From NCBI GenBank assembly GCA_022695795.1, contig MU404059.1, positions 1-64,000 on the forward strand: a stretch of 64,000 bases of DNA, written 5' to 3'. This document shows positions 20,820 through 34,000 of the stretch, piece by piece (positions within the stretch are counted from its first letter, which is position 1; each line of letters opens with the position of its first letter). The notes under the pieces are model-generated. The model searched no databases, was not told the DNA's origin, and saw only the letters and a list, made by a program, of their open reading frames with translations. The translations under genes and the position numbers were made by a program. Origin of the DNA: Biscogniauxia marginata (Eukaryota; Ascomycota; Sordariomycetes; Xylariales; Xylariaceae).

Positions 20820-22045
20820 ACTGCCGCTCCCGAGGACATCAGAGTCATCAACATCCGTGACTGCGAATGGGGGATCCGACCGGACAGGTTGCCGGGAATG
20901 GAATTCTTCTGCGGCCGCGACGTTCTGGCTACGGTCGAGCGTGCCTGGAGGCACGCGCAGAAACGCCTCAGGCCATCCTTTACCAAAAGTAATCTTGCCG
21001 ACTTGAGCGTACTATCGCGAGTACTGGACTAATTTCTGAGACGGCTACCAAGAGACGGCACCATTGTCGATCTACATCATGGTACGACATGACACCTATT
21101 TTCTGTATCATAATGTATTATTGATCAGAGTAATGCTAGTTACTAAACACGTCTTTATGTTTCCTACTGAGCATCTCCGCCGACGGCGACCGGCACGGTT
21201 TTCCCTGTACCTCGGAGGAATTCGTCGACGCTTTTTCACGGCGCGCTCTTCCCGGCCATGGTCCGGATTCTGCTTGTGCGTGCCTGGAAACTCGTGCCAC
21301 AGGGCAGATATCTTCGTGTTCAAGACTCCCCATACGTTCTTGGATTTCTATATCGATATTGCAACGGGTGGAGCGGATACCTCAAAGGACGGTTCAGATC
21401 TGGCCGCGGGATGGTGTCTGGCACAAGGTCTGCCTGCTCAAACGGACGACGTGGGATTCATTAGAAGCCAGGCATTTCAAGGCATGATGGCATCGCAAGA
21501 GACGACGTCGTTTCTGCTTGGGAACATTTTCCTCCTTTTATCCCGCAATCCAACCTCCTGGCAACGAGTAGGCAGCGAAGTTCTCGATAAAGGTGGTACC
21601 ATACTTAACTTTGACGCTCTTCTGGATTCGAAAGTATTGCAGAACGTCCTTCTGGAACGTGAGCACAGAAAGCTCTTGTCAACCTAAAAAAGAGGTTTGA
21701 TACGAGGTCGTTAGTCGTGCTCCAGCGCTCCGTCTGTATCCGGTCTTCCCTCTCATGGGCCGCGTCGCGCTCCGCGATACTATTCTCCCCGTCGGCGGGG
21801 GCCCGGACGACACCGCCCCCGTTTTCGTGCCAAAGGGGACGAAGGTCGAGATGGGCTTCCACGTGCTCCACCGTAATCCCCGCGTCTACGGCGACGGCGT
21901 CGAGGATTTCGGGCCCGAGCGCTGGAACAGCATCAGCCCGAACAATGGGAATACATGGGGTTTGGTGGAGGCAGTCGGGCGTGCCTCAGGCGCCAGAAGA
22001 GCCTCGCTGAGGCAGCGTATGTACTGGCTAGGATGGCGATACGAT
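20820..22045 (+). pseudogene. Broken cytochrome P450 (CYP52-like fungal monooxygenase)
   Basis: Remnant of a microsomal heme-thiolate monooxygenase, readable only by changing frame. Recognisable pieces in order are: a segment with PDRLPGMEFFCGRDVLATVE and a WRHAQKRLRPSF helix (20835-20990), an intron-like gap, PCTSEEFVDAF (about 21205), the I-helix region MMASQETTSFLLGNIFLLLSRN (21485-21555), an LQNVLLE K-helix start (about 21640), a GRVALRDTILPVGGGPD segment (21757-21810), FVPKGTKVEMGFHVLHRNPR and FGPERWN (21822-21930), a heme loop FGGGSRACLRRQ with its cysteine (about 21962-22000) and a final AEAAYVLARMAIRFEE helix. At least three frame changes, a stop after HRKLLST, and replacement of the usual glycine after the heme cysteine show that it is not functional. 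The membrane anchor was not found. Order and spacing are those of a normal fungal P450. Confidence 0.85.
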
Positions 22046-22744
22046 TTGAGGAGCTGGAGAGTTGAGATGATACAGAGTGGAGGGGCGAGATGAAGTTGAC
22101 GAGTAAAAGTGCGAACGGGTGTAAGGTCGCCCTTCATGAGGTAACTAAGCAGGTAGTTCTGCAGACGAGATAAATGAGTCCTCACGTTAACTCGTTTGTC
22201 TTGTGTGCCAAGGAGTCATAAAACCAGTTGCAATACGACCGTTCGTGCAGGCTTTACCCGTAATCTTGAGGCCAAGTTAGAAAGGCACATGTACCTACCT
22301 AGTTAGGCGACTTTCAGAAAGTCATATCACAGTGAGTACCTAGATTATTTATTTTAGTTGCCGTATATTCACCCGTCACTTACTTATCTAGGAGAGATGA
22401 AAGATTCTCGTGTACATATGTAGGCATGTTACATTGCCGGAGTTGTCTATCTGACTTTCGTAGAGTAGGATACGCGTATAAAGAGATATCCTCAAGTCCC
22501 ATATTTGCCAATTGATGTCACGGACTGCAATAAGACCCATGGTGCGAGGGGCTCGAGTAATCTCTATATTACAAATGAAAAGAATTGCGTGAGGAAAGAA
22601 AGAAAGGTTCCTCACACTGCTAGCGAACTACATACATTTCTGAGGTACCAAAACTAAGCCATGGCAACGCATTCATCCGAACAGCTTCACCACAGCAACC
22701 GCAATGGCTGTGACGATTGAAACCTGATTAGTGTAGAAATGTTT
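22046..22744. other. Intergenic region, no gene seen
   Basis: About 0.7 kb downstream of the P450 remnant and of the leftward-reading gene at 22745-23599. Nothing recognisable was found. Confidence 0.5.
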
Positions 22745-23599
22745 TCAGGACTTTTGGAGTGCTGGATTTAGAGAAGAACCGGGGGTATGGCAAACTTGGT
22801 CCGCCTGCTCATTATCTTCAGCGGACTCAGGCTCCGCATCATCGTCAGTCGTTTCCCCAGAGTTGGGCGAGCCACGGTCTAGGGATCTCTTGTCGTGGGA
22901 AGTTTGTTCGCGCAGTGTAGCGGTAGCCTGAATACTCCGGCGTTTAGTGTAGCTCTCGTTAGATCTGTTCGAGCGTTTCGGGTCTTGGGGAGGCCGGCGG
23001 CTCACCGAGTACCGAGTATACCCGTATGCGGCAGCGACCTCCCGTTTGGATATTATATGAAGCGCCGCGTGGGAATTTCCCGTCTTAGCCGTATCCCAGG
23101 CAAAACCCACAAGGTAGTAATGGACAGCGGTATGATCATCCGCAGAACTACTGCTCTCAACAGGTAGGAGGCCTAGGAGGGTGGCCCAAGGGGAGCGAGT
23201 CTCCTTACCAACTACTCATCGTCAGACTATGTAAAATTCTGCTTATTGCTAACATTTCATCGCAGAGAGAGAGATAGAAAGAGAGAGAATATGTGTGCAA
23301 GGAGGTTTATAATCATGAGGGGAAATTAGGATGGTTTACTCACAGATACGGGTCCACAGGCCATCGAGAACGAGAGTCTGAACGTAGATGAGAGGTCTGT
23401 ATTTAATTTCGGGGACCAAGCGGTCACCCCAGATCTCAATGTAGACATCCTCGAGCTCCTTGGTCACGCGACGGTCCCAGCCACCACCTTTCCGGAGGAA
23501 ATCCTCGTCGAGCTTGCTCTTGATGTACTTGATGGCGAAGTCAAAGTTGAGCTCGAGACCGGGAGGATCGAAGTCCGAGATCGTTGTTTCATTCGCCAT
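22745..23599 (-). CDS. Hypothetical protein, three exons
   Basis: I do not recognise this protein. A plausible model has exons 23344-23599, 23209-23248 and 22745-23150 (702 nt, 233 aa), joined by a GTGAGT donor and a GTAAGG donor. The first exon is the strongest part: it starts MANETTISDFDPPG and encodes a conserved-looking amphipathic stretch rich in Lys, Glu, Trp and Tyr. The last exon encodes a short folded-looking segment (VHYYLVGFAWDT), then a polar tail rich in Ser/Arg and finally Asp/Glu, probably disordered. The 40-nt middle exon is inferred only because it keeps the frame, and the acceptors lack a textbook branch site. There is no signal peptide or membrane segment. The existence of exon 1 is likely; the downstream structure is tentative. 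Confidence 0.4.
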
Positions 23600-24921
23600 G
23601 GTGGATGTATATAGTCTTCGATTGCTTTGAGGTTAGTATTTTAGTCGGTAGATTGGCAGGGTCGTTGAATTGTGGGATCTTAAAACTGACCTCTTTGCTG
23701 TGGGAAGAGGACGTGATTGATCTTGAGCACAAAGCCTTCCGAGGTGATCTAGATACAAGGAGTCGGTTAGGAATAATGCGGTGAAACTACGAGTGATGGA
23801 TATTACCTGGTTTTCTGGTTGCTGCGTATGGAAAGGGAAGAGAGACGATGAACCGTAGTGGGTTGGGCAAGGAAATATTGAAGAAGGTAGAGCATGATCT
23901 CCTTATAAACGTGGAAGTAAGGAAATAGAGAATTATCAGGTGGAAACGGATAATTAGGGACAATAAGAAAAATGTCATAATTGGACTAGAGGGACTCGGC
24001 AAGCTGCTTCAATGCTCTTTTCACGAGGCACGAATAAGAACGGGACGTAGACTTAGATTTTAAGTCCGGCTAGTAATATATTCTCTGAGTGATAGGATTC
24101 ACGTCCAGCGTGTACTGGCATCCACTTACGGACAAACCCCTGAATTGGTTCGAAGTCGCAAAGGGCTTACAACATGGGCCACTTTGTCAAGATGAACAAT
24201 ACCCGCGGGATCAAGTTTAATTATTTACAGAATTCTTCAAATTAGGACATCGTGAATAGTATAGATAAAGGAGAATTAGATACTTTGCTAGTACTTATGC
24301 TTCATAGACAGGGTATTGTTTCCACATGATCCAAGTACAAGTAATTGATACGGAATACAGCCACTACGTAATTATTTGTCTAACTATTTTCATGTAGAGG
24401 GTGTTCCAAAATTTAAACAATGGCCTTAGTATTTATTGCTGCAAGTATATTAATTTGCCAACTTAACGTTATGTGGACCATACAGTTACGGCGAGTACTG
24501 TCCTAGGAAATATGTATAGCCTACCTCAGACGAGCCAGAATCCAACACCCTCTGCCCCCTTCCGCATTCACGCTTCACCTATAATAACCTCTTTCTGTAC
24601 TGTCATCACAACACACACATTGCTAGACTAATGTTTCGGTTTGGCATTGAGGCTCGCTATTGTCCCAAACACCGTGAATCCCCCAGCCATCACAGTGTGT
24701 GGCTCAATAACCATAGCAACTATCCAGATGACCTTAACAAACCATCGTGAGAATGCATAAATTTACACCATGATATTTTAATACCTCCTAACCTACAGTA
24801 TTTATAATTCTAAATAGATAGCCCGAGAGAATAACCGAACCACTTCTAAATAAGAGCCTTTTTTACATTGGGTTTCCTCATCTCAGTACATACAACACAA
24901 CGTACACTTAATCCTTACATA
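23600..24921. other. Intergenic region, no gene seen
   Basis: About 1.3 kb, AT-rich, between the leftward hypothetical gene (its promoter and leader lie on the left) and the 3' end of the leftward NADH dehydrogenase gene. Only short open frames occur. Confidence 0.5.
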
Positions 24922-26583
24922 TCAAAATCTAGATATATCCCTTCCAAAGAGCCACGAAATGAACCAATATATCGGTACCATGATCTTATTTCTGATGCTC
25001 ATGCTCTTGGTCAAATATGCGGTGCGCCAAAGGACCCAAGCTGCCCACCCCGTCAGTTCGTCCGCGCTGCTCTGGTGGATAGCTCGCCAGGATCCCACGT
25101 ACGCCATCGTCCCAAGATTGCGGAACTTGAACGGCTTCTCGTCGATATCGCCCTTGTTGAATCGCTTGGCCAGGTACACCGCCTCTTGGCTGGCTACTTG
25201 GGCGGTGGCCGGGAAGCGTTGCCCCGATACGACAGCGCAGTCACCGATGCCGTAGACATCAGGCAGTAGACTGGTGGAGGCAGTAGAGGCGGTCTCGGAC
25301 GAGCTTCCCTGTGGTCCTTGTGGGACCATGGTAACACGTAAGTGCGAGTCGGTGATGAGACCACCGGATTTGGGATCCTTCTGCAATTGCATCCGGGCAC
25401 CCGACAAGGCCTCTCCCGAGGGCGCGAGGCTCTCAAGTACCTTGTACTCTAGCTTCTGGATGAGCGGGTTCTGCATCAACCCAGTACTCCAGACCACGAT
25501 GCCAGCCCCGAGCTCTTTATCGCCGTACTCCTTGATCCTCAGCTTCAGACAGCCCTCGCAGTCCTCATCCGGCCGTATCCGCGTCAGGTGGTGTTCCGTC
25601 TTGACGGATATGCCCTCTCGGTGGAATGTGTCCATCGCGTACTTGGCCAGTTTCTGGTCGAACATTGGGAGCACCTTCGGGGCGACGTCGTACACAGTAA
25701 TCTTGACGAAATCCATCAATCCCGGATATGTACTCGAAAGGTCCTCGCGGACTAGGTCGTGCAGCTCGGCGGCGAACTCGATCCCCGTGGGTCCGCCACC
25801 GACAACAGCGAAATGAAGCAGTTTCCGCCTCTCCTCGTCGGTCGTGATGGGAAGGGCTGCCTTCTCAAAACACTGGAGGATCTTCATGCGAATCTTACGG
25901 GCATCTCCCACGTCCCGCAAGAAATTGGCATGCTCCCTCACGCCCTCAATGCCGAAGGTTTGGCTATACGCCCCTACCGCAATCACTAATTTGTCGTATT
26001 CAACATCAAACATAGCCCCCTTCTGCGACGGGGGTGATAGTGGATTGTGTTGTATCATTAGCCTTGTTCTCGAGGCTAGGTCGTCCGTTGTGTTTGCCTC
26101 GACGCGGATCTTCTTGGCGACGAAGTCGATGTCGTCGGCCCATCCCTGGTGGAAGCTGTCGAGGCGCAGTCTCCGGACCGACTCCAGGATAGATCGGAAC
26201 TCCAATGTTCCAACAGCTGTCCCTGCAAGTAACGGGGTGAAGACAAAGTAAGAGCGAGGAGAGATCAAGATGCGCTCGAACTTGTTAGGGTCGAGGGTTC
26301 GGGCAAACGCGTACCCGGCCCATCCTGACCCTAGGATGACCACCCGTTCTTTCCTATCTGCCGTGTTCGTTAACGACTTTGCCTCATGGCTGAGAGGTAG
26401 GACATTTAAAGACTTACTTGGCGACTTACTCACCGTCGGAAGCTCACTCGTACTGGCCATTCGTAACCCTCCGATCATCCATCTTTGTGGATTGATCGGG
26501 GACGTTAAGGGTGTGGCTGGCCCTCTAGTAAATAGGGGCCGTCGGCCTGCCTTGATGGCATGCTGCACGCTTGGCTTTGCCAT
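24922..26583 (-). CDS. Alternative (type II) NADH:ubiquinone oxidoreductase, mitochondrial
   Basis: A single-exon gene for a 553-aa flavoprotein of the NDH-2 family. It oxidises NADH and passes electrons to ubiquinone at the inner mitochondrial membrane without pumping protons, bypassing complex I. The N-terminus (about 1-50) is Arg/Ser-rich and lacks acidic residues, as in a mitochondrial targeting peptide. Two dinucleotide-binding folds are visible: VVILGSGWAGYAF (81-93, FAD) and VVGGGPTGIEFAAEL (260-274, NADH). The quinone-pocket segment is FTPLLAGTAVGTLEFRS, and YGIGDCA lies at 434-440. The C-terminal Trp-rich helix probably anchors it to the membrane. No EF-hand insertion is seen, so it resembles NDI1/NDE2-type rather than calcium-dependent NDE1 enzymes. 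Whether it faces matrix or intermembrane space cannot be told from sequence. Confidence 0.93.
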   Translation of the reverse strand: MAKPSVQHAIKAGRRPLFTRGPATPLTSPINPQRWMIGGLRMASTSELPTVSKSPSKSLNVLPLSHEAKSLTNTADRKERVVILGSGWAGYAFARTLDPNKFERILISPRSYFVFTPLLAGTAVGTLEFRSILESVRRLRLDSFHQGWADDIDFVAKKIRVEANTTDDLASRTRLMIQHNPLSPPSQKGAMFDVEYDKLVIAVGAYSQTFGIEGVREHANFLRDVGDARKIRMKILQCFEKAALPITTDEERRKLLHFAVVGGGPTGIEFAAELHDLVREDLSSTYPGLMDFVKITVYDVAPKVLPMFDQKLAKYAMDTFHREGISVKTEHHLTRIRPDEDCEGCLKLRIKEYGDKELGAGIVVWSTGLMQNPLIQKLEYKVLESLAPSGEALSGARMQLQKDPKSGGLITDSHLRVTMVPQGPQGSSSETASTASTSLLPDVYGIGDCAVVSGQRFPATAQVASQEAVYLAKRFNKGDIDEKPFKFRNLGTMAYVGSWRAIHQSSADELTGWAAWVLWRTAYLTKSMSIRNKIMVPIYWFISWLFGRDISRF

Positions 26584-28053
26584 GACTTGTTAAGGCACAT
26601 GATGGAGGGAGGGAAAATTCGAGACAAAGCTCCCCGTGACTAATATATTGGCGGGCCAGTGCAATCGGAATGGGATTGATGAGTTGTAAGGGTGACGTGA
26701 AATTGACGACGAAAATGAGTCGGGATGTCCACTTTTTCTTTTTTTGCAATAAGTCGAGATGGGAAGCTGCGTCCACTGCTGTGTGAGAGTACCTATGTAC
26801 AGCGCTGTACCTCGTGAGTTTATTTCATGCGGCTGAGCCTATCTTTAGCGAGGTAGTGGATACCCGGCCAACCCGGGCTCCGCATGCGGCCTGTTGGATC
26901 CCCATTCGGGCAAGTGGCTCGCGCTGTGATTAGTCGACGGACCCCCGAGGGGCCCGGACTTCTTCTACCAAAGCCACGTGAGACTTTTTTTATTTTGCTT
27001 TTCTCTCTTGAGATAAAATATAGGAGTAAGCACCTAATAATTTTACCCTATATCAGATATTTAAAAATTTTCTCTTCCGCGGCCGGACTATGCATTCCAT
27101 ACTTTGTCTATTGCTTACCTACATTCTACCCAGCTATAGTTACCCCTAGGCACTAGATGTTAAGACCGAATACTAGATATTTAATTCTCCCACCATTTTT
27201 TATCTGACGTCGACTTTTTGTTTAAAGCACTGCTTTCATATACTTATACGTACCTAAAGTAAGTAGGTATATAGGCCCACTCTTAAAATGATGTTAGTTC
27301 CCTCTATAGGTAGGTAATAAGAAGTAATAAGCATATAAAAAAATATTTCACCAGGAATATTTCACCAGGAATTTTTCAAGTCATGAGACAAATTGAGAGC
27401 AATGATTTTACATAAAGTAAGAGAAAATTATACATTTCAAAGGAAGCATTTTGTCTCGAGACTTATATCAACGCGTTTCGGTGTTCGACGGGAGGTGGAG
27501 AGAATCGGCGGAGCAACTCGGTGATAAGGACGCTAACATTATTTCAGGGGTGAGGTTTATAAACTCATCTTCTCCGAGCTTCCCGGACTGTCAGCAGTAA
27601 TCCCTATCTTGACCAGGGCTCCGCTTTCTCGATGTAGTAAAAGCGACCCGTAAAATATGATCGGCGAACCGGAATATTACAATTGCCTCATACCGCATGC
27701 TCCGGGCGGCTCTTACTGAGAGCCTGGTGCCCCAGCGGATCCGCGTTGGCGCGGAAGATCTAGGTAGCGCAACTCTGATGAAGACCAGGTAGTGGTAGAG
27801 CTCACTTCTCTCCGTGTCAGCCCGAAATTTTATTTTATACTTATAGATGGCTTTACCAATAGTGACCCGTCTCGATGGACCTGGACAAATTAATTCCCAG
27901 GTACTATATGCAATAGAGCAGAGTAAGAAGCATGTACAAGTTATATCACGTCTGCACATAGGTACATAAGTTCCTAATGTCAATCAACTACCATTCTTGA
28001 TCGCCCTAGTACTCTCCCCCTTGTACTCCAAGGATAAACCCAATGTGAAATTT
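26584..28053. other. Intergenic region, no gene seen
   Basis: About 1.5 kb holding the upstream region of the NADH dehydrogenase gene and the 3' flank of midasin. It contains a two-unit 14-bp direct repeat (27342-27369, unit AATATTTCACCAGG) and AT-rich stretches. The open frame at 27591-27983 has no recognisable content. Confidence 0.5.
27342..27369 (+). repeat. Two-copy 14-bp tandem repeat
   Basis: AATATTTCACCAGG occurs twice in direct succession and is followed by a partial third copy (AATTTTTC). Read directly from the sequence; no function is suggested. Confidence 0.8.
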
Positions 28054-31000
28054 CTAAGCATTAACTTCCGCAAACCACGTCCTCAGCAGCCCAGCCAACG
28101 CACCGGGTAGGTCCTCAAGGTTGTGCACGATAAGGTAGTACTGGAAGGGAAACGTGTCGAGATAGTACTCGGTCTTGATCTCGTCGTTACCCAGGAACCG
28201 AACCTTCTTGAGTGTCAGCACGCTCTGGTTCCTGTTGCTGTCGCCGTTCTTATTTTTGCTCGTCGCCGTATCGTCCATGATGATGAATACGATCATGATG
28301 CGCTCCTCCATTGCCTCGCGCAGGAGCACCCGGATGTCTTCGTGCGCTGACGATGGTGTCAGACCATCCGATAAGATGAGTGCTAACTGCCAGAGGTCCT
28401 CGGATCCGGAGCCGCGGCTCGTGTTCTGGAGGCGTGCAAGGCGGAACCGCTCAATCGTCTGTCGGATGAGAAGCTGGATGTCCGTGTAGTCTTGCTGGAA
28501 CGAGAACTTTTGCAGCACCTTGGCGCCGGCGTCGTGGGAGGCGAATGGCTCGGTGAACTCATGTGCCATGAAGACATTCGCCCCGAAGCCAAGAACGCCG
28601 ATCTGACCAACCTCGAGCATAGTAAGCGCTCGTGACACCATGACTAAGGACTCGAGTGCGAGGTCGCCAGAGCTAGATTCACCCATACTTCTACTGTCAT
28701 CGACACATAGAAGGATCTGGTAGGAACGTTTTGTCGGGATTGCTCTGCGCATCCAGATCTTGTCTCGCTTATAGCTAGAAGCAATGTACGGGATGATTCG
28801 CTTAATGTTCAGGCGCTTGCCGGTCCGATAAGAGCCAGAGAGCTTAGTCGATTGAGATGGTGTTAGGATCAAGCGCAGCTGTGATGTCAGAGATAGTGAG
28901 AGTGGATGGGTTTTGCTTTGGAAGGACGTCCATTGCTGCATGGATGCTTCAAAGTCTCTCAACTCTAGGTGAGGCTCGGACAAATGTGTCGATAATAGCT
29001 GTGTCGAGGTTTCCTGAATCGTCTCATCAACCTCCTCTGCAGCTATTACTCCATTTGTCTGCGGCGTTGTAGCTTGATTGTAAGCGCCTTGGTGAGTTGT
29101 TACTCCGGTCTGTCGTTCTTCCTTGTAGTCATCTCTCTCTAGTTGATTGAGTGGCTCCGAGATATCCATCTTGTCACCTTCGTTCTTTTCTTGCTCTAAC
29201 CCTTCCTCGGGCATGATCCGGCTATCCGCAGGTTGGTCCTCTTCTTCATCAATTGCCATGGAATCGTCGATTGGCTGGGCTTGTTCATCGTTGGCCGTCC
29301 CCATCGCTTGTGTATCTGCGGCTGATTCGTCGTTCTGTAGATGCTGGAACTCCCGCATGCGCGATTCTTTCTCGACGTCGGGCTTGTTTTCTACGGCATC
29401 ACTTTCTCGGGCTTCCTTAATATCCCGCTGTTGTTTATGCCATTTCTCTAGAGCATCTCCAAGCGCCTTGAAGGGCTGGCTGGTTGAAGAGTCCATTGTA
29501 TCGTCAGGATCTGTCTGCGACGGCTGTTCTCGGGATTGTGAAATGCTGCCTTTTTGTCCTGTAGATTTGTCTTGATCGGTGGCGTTTTCGCCCATCTGTC
29601 CTTCCTCTGGTTGGGTGGCATTGTTCTGAACACCTCCTTGGTCTTCGGTCTGGTTGGTATCCTGGTCTTGCCCGCCGCTGTGGACATCACTTTGTGCGAC
29701 ATTATCATGATTGACGTCGGCATCGTTGTTTGAAGGCTTATCTGGTTGCTCCCTTTCTTCCTGCGAGTCTTCTTGCTCTTCATTTACTTTTTCGTCATCC
29801 TCCTCGATTTGAGCATCGTCCCCCTCAGGTTGTTGATCCATTTCAGCTTCGTCATTTTCACCTTCGGGGGGTGTGTTTTCCATCTCGTCCTCTCCATCAT
29901 TCTCACTTTCCCCATCGCTAATTTGGTGTTGATCATCCTTCTCTGACTGGTCTACATCTGAGAGCTTGTCTAGTTCGTCATCGCTTATTGACGACATCGA
30001 GTCGCCGTCTTTGCCGTCGATCTCCATGTCATCAGGTAGAGCCAGCGTATCCTGCTCCTGGACATTTTGGTCCTGCTGGTTGAGTTCTTCTTGTGTTTGG
30101 ACATTTTCATCCTCTTCCTCGGCAACATTATCTTCCATCTCTTCGTCTCCTTGCCCATTGTCATCATCCGTCTGGCCATCTTGAACGTCAGGCTTCTGCT
30201 CAGCAGCTACCTGTTCATTTTTCTTTTGGCCCTTTGAGGCCTCCCCTTTCTGATCTTTTTCTGCTTCATTCTCGTTCTCCCCGTCCCACATCTTCTCGTC
30301 GACAGCTGAAGGGTCTAGATCATCCACATCACCAGTCTCTTCGTCTAATTCCTCTTCACTTTTAGCATCGTCGCCAGCTTCCGATCCCTTTTCTTCATCC
30401 TCCCCGCCGTCTATACTGCCAAGGTCGCCTTCAAGCTCCTCATCCGCCATATCAACAGCATCTTTCTCATCTTCCATCTCTTGACCAGACTCCTTGTTCT
30501 TTTCCTGCGCTAGTTCAGAGAGATCCTCGTCAGGTTGAATATCCTTACTAATATCCTCAGCACCTTCTCCCTCCCCCAGCCCAGTCCCACTCTCAAGCTT
30601 CTCATTCTGCACAGATGTCTCTTCGGACTTCTCCTTTGGTGTGCAAAAGCCTTGAGATGCAAGTTGTGTGAAGATCTTACTCAACATGAAACCTAGTTTG
30701 CAGGTGCTTCGGTGGACATAGACGAAATTCTCAATGTACTGGTTGCAAATAGCCTGGTATTGAGCCACGATGGGGGCGACCACCGCAACGAGAGATGTCA
30801 CCAGCTTATTTGTTGCATCGTTATTCAGATCAACTTGCCTGAGGATCTCCATAGTCTCTGCGACATTCTGCTCGACCTTATACATGTGAAGTGCCCGGAT
30901 AGAGGAAGCTGTAGTCTCACTGTATCTTATCAACCAGCTGGGCTCTTCGTAGGAAGCGGGCAACTTCTTGATTGTCTTATTGAATGTCTCAATAGCAACG

Positions 31001-34000
31001 AGGATACTGTCACAGAGTTTCTTGACAGTGTTAGCTAGAGTGATGATGTCTTTCACAGCTGGTCTGGATGAATGCACCGGCCGCTCGCTGACCAATGTCC
31101 AGAGCTTTATTTGCTCCAGCAAAAAGGTTAGGTCTGGCCGGGTATGGCAAGCTTCATCCATCTTCTCGCGGAATTCAATGAGTGCTGATCCCAGATCCTT
31201 TTCTACCTCAAGCTGTTCTAAAGCGACCAAGCCCTCGGGGAGCATTGGTAATGACTCCAATTTGCTAGACAAAGCCTCAATCCGCTGCTTCCAAGCTTTC
31301 AGCAAATCCAGGGTGCTATTGTTATCGATTTCTGCAAATTTGCCGTGTAGTTCAACAAGCTGCATGCCAACGTTGATGATCTGAATAAGCCAAATGGAAG
31401 CCTTCTTGTGATTGCCTGGTGTTTTTTTGGTCTGGATCTCACGGCCACTTCTCAAATGACTTATAGAAGAGACTTGTTTTTGGCGAGTTGACAAGATCTC
31501 AATGTTTTTGAGTGCTGTTTGTAACTCACGCCTTTGACTTAGAACAACTTGGATAATACCCTCGAGGAATCCGATGCTTCTTACAACCTCTGCACCAGTC
31601 AAGTCGTCCGAATGATCTTGTGTGGCGTTCCGAACTCGCGGGGCAAGATCAAGCATCTTGTGGAAATAGTACTCAGTACTTTCGAGGTCGGCTGTAGAAG
31701 TATATTCCACCAAAGAGGCTGTTCCTGCGAGAACAGTTGAGAGCGAGTTCTGTCGAGCTAGTACATCAGTGCTGAGATTGTGCTGGAGTCCCATTTGTCT
31801 TGCGTCCTTCAGAGTCTCTGCAAAGAGCTTTCGTTTTCGTGTCTTCAGGTGTTTGACAAAGTCCTTGTTCTCATCCGTGAGGGTTCCTGGTGTCTCTTTA
31901 CGCAACTCGGCTACTTGCGAGTTCAAGTCGGATAGGAATCTGTCGATAATTGTTCCAGCGTCAATGGAAAAATCCGGAGTGCGACTTAACCTAGCCATGA
32001 TCTCAACTGTCCTTTGTACGTTGGCCAGTCTTTTGTAGTCATCCGTCCAGTTCGAGATGCTGTTCTGGCAAAAATCTATAGCGGTAGTATCAACAATAGT
32101 AGCAGCTTTGTGAATATTAACTGCCCTAGCCTCGTCATGTATTTCGTCAGGGAGCCCTTGCTCAATGATTGAATTCATCGGCTGAGCTAGGACTTCCCGG
32201 AATTTGCGCACAATCCGGAACAGCTTATGGTGGGATTTCCGAGCGCTTTCTCTCAATGCGACAATGTTGGTATCCTTCCAGCTTGCTAAGAGCAGAACAT
32301 CTTTCATCTGCTTCTCAATGGGATTTCTGCCAGCCTGGATCCAGTCATCGATAGCTTTTTCATACCGAGAGTAAAAGCGAATGTAGTGCTGAAGGCTATC
32401 ACGGATTACTGACATCGATGGATAATCCGTAGCTAGTAAAAGAAGTTGTTGGTACAATTGCTTTAGTAGATTGAGTCGACCGACGAACTGCCCAACCGGA
32501 GCTGAGGAAAAGTAGGTCTCGAGTTCTTTCAAGAGGTTGGCAGCGTGGGCTTGGAGGTCTTCTCCAGCTTGGGCTGAGTTTAACGGCCCAGCAATAATGG
32601 CCTGGTAAGCAATGAACCACCAAGAATTAGCATCATCATGACACTTCTTGACTTCCATATCGAATAGCCTCCCCCATGTCGAAAGTTCTAGTCGCCGCCA
32701 GGCAACAAGCATATCAGTCAGACGGGTATATAGTGGTAAGGCAGCGTATACTTTGCTTGCCCAGCCGCCGAACTGCCATTCGTACACGAAGCTGTGCAGC
32801 CGTTCGACTTGCGGTATCATTTTCGCGAGTGGTTCAGAGTAGCCAAGCTCAAGGATTTCATCGCACGATGACAGGACATTGGCTAGTGGTTGCAGGTGGC
32901 TAATCTCGTCGACTTGTTGAAGCTGCCGGAAACGGGTCCGAATTTCATTGACTAGAGTTACTAATTTCCGAGCTTCAGGTAGATTCCGGTCTGTGTAGAA
33001 ATTGAAGTCCGCTGGCGTCGTGGGGGATCCAAATTCTTTCAACCTTTCGTCCAGAACTAAGAGGGTCGAGGGAAGCATATGCCGGTCCGTAGCAGCGCTC
33101 TTGGTATCTTGAGCAGTTCTCTGGGCAACAAGTTTCGTAAGAAACTTCACGCTCTCCGTAGGATCGTGTGGGTCTAGGAAAATGTGCTTGTGCCGTCGAG
33201 CTAGCTGTATTGCCAGTGCTCGAGCGCTACCAGTCTTTGGCTGATCCGCTTTCTCTTCATCGTTGTTATCAAAGCTTGGGAATAATTGATTGAACGCCTC
33301 CTGTTCTGCAGCCTCTTCCTCGTCGATGCCACCGCGGTACCGGTACCAGCTCTTCTTTGCCTCCTCGGCCTTACGATCTGCTTCAAGTTTCTGGCTCCAC
33401 TGATCATAGAACATGTGGACTGCCTGAAATACGTTGTCTTTAATGAACTCTAGTCCGCGAGCACCCTCCACACTGGCAATAGTACCGGCGTAGGCAAGGA
33501 GCTCAAAGCCCTCAGTCGGTATCAATGACTTATTAGGCCAGTCCAATTTCCCGCCGAGGAATGGTACCTGTCGAGACAAGGCTATTGACAGCGAGCTGGG
33601 TGGCGTAGCGCGTCCTTTTGCTTCCCTTCCTAGAGAAAGACCCAGCTCCAGACAATGAAGGATATTGGTGGTTGGTACAATGATGTCTTCATATGCTCTG
33701 AACCGTAGTGTAAGGCGATAACTTAACCTGGATATGTTTTCGTGAATAACCTCTAGTTGCTGGGTAGCAGCATCTGATCCCAGATAGTGCTGGAAAAGGA
33801 TTTGGCCCAGGTCGGACCCAAGAAGAATTTTCAAAAGACTGTTGAACTCTCCTTGGATTTCGGGAAGCTCGGAGGTCACAGGTCGGTACGCTGTTTGAAC
33901 TGTAGCAGGTGGATCTCCTAGGGCCAATATATCTTCTTCTAGGAATTCGCATCGCAAATTTGTCGATTGGCCTGTTTGGAAATTCTCGTATTCCCGCAAA

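Noticed and set aside
24140..24170. GGTTCGAAGTC resembling a tRNA B box
   Set aside because: No acceptor stem, A box or anticodon arm can be drawn around it.
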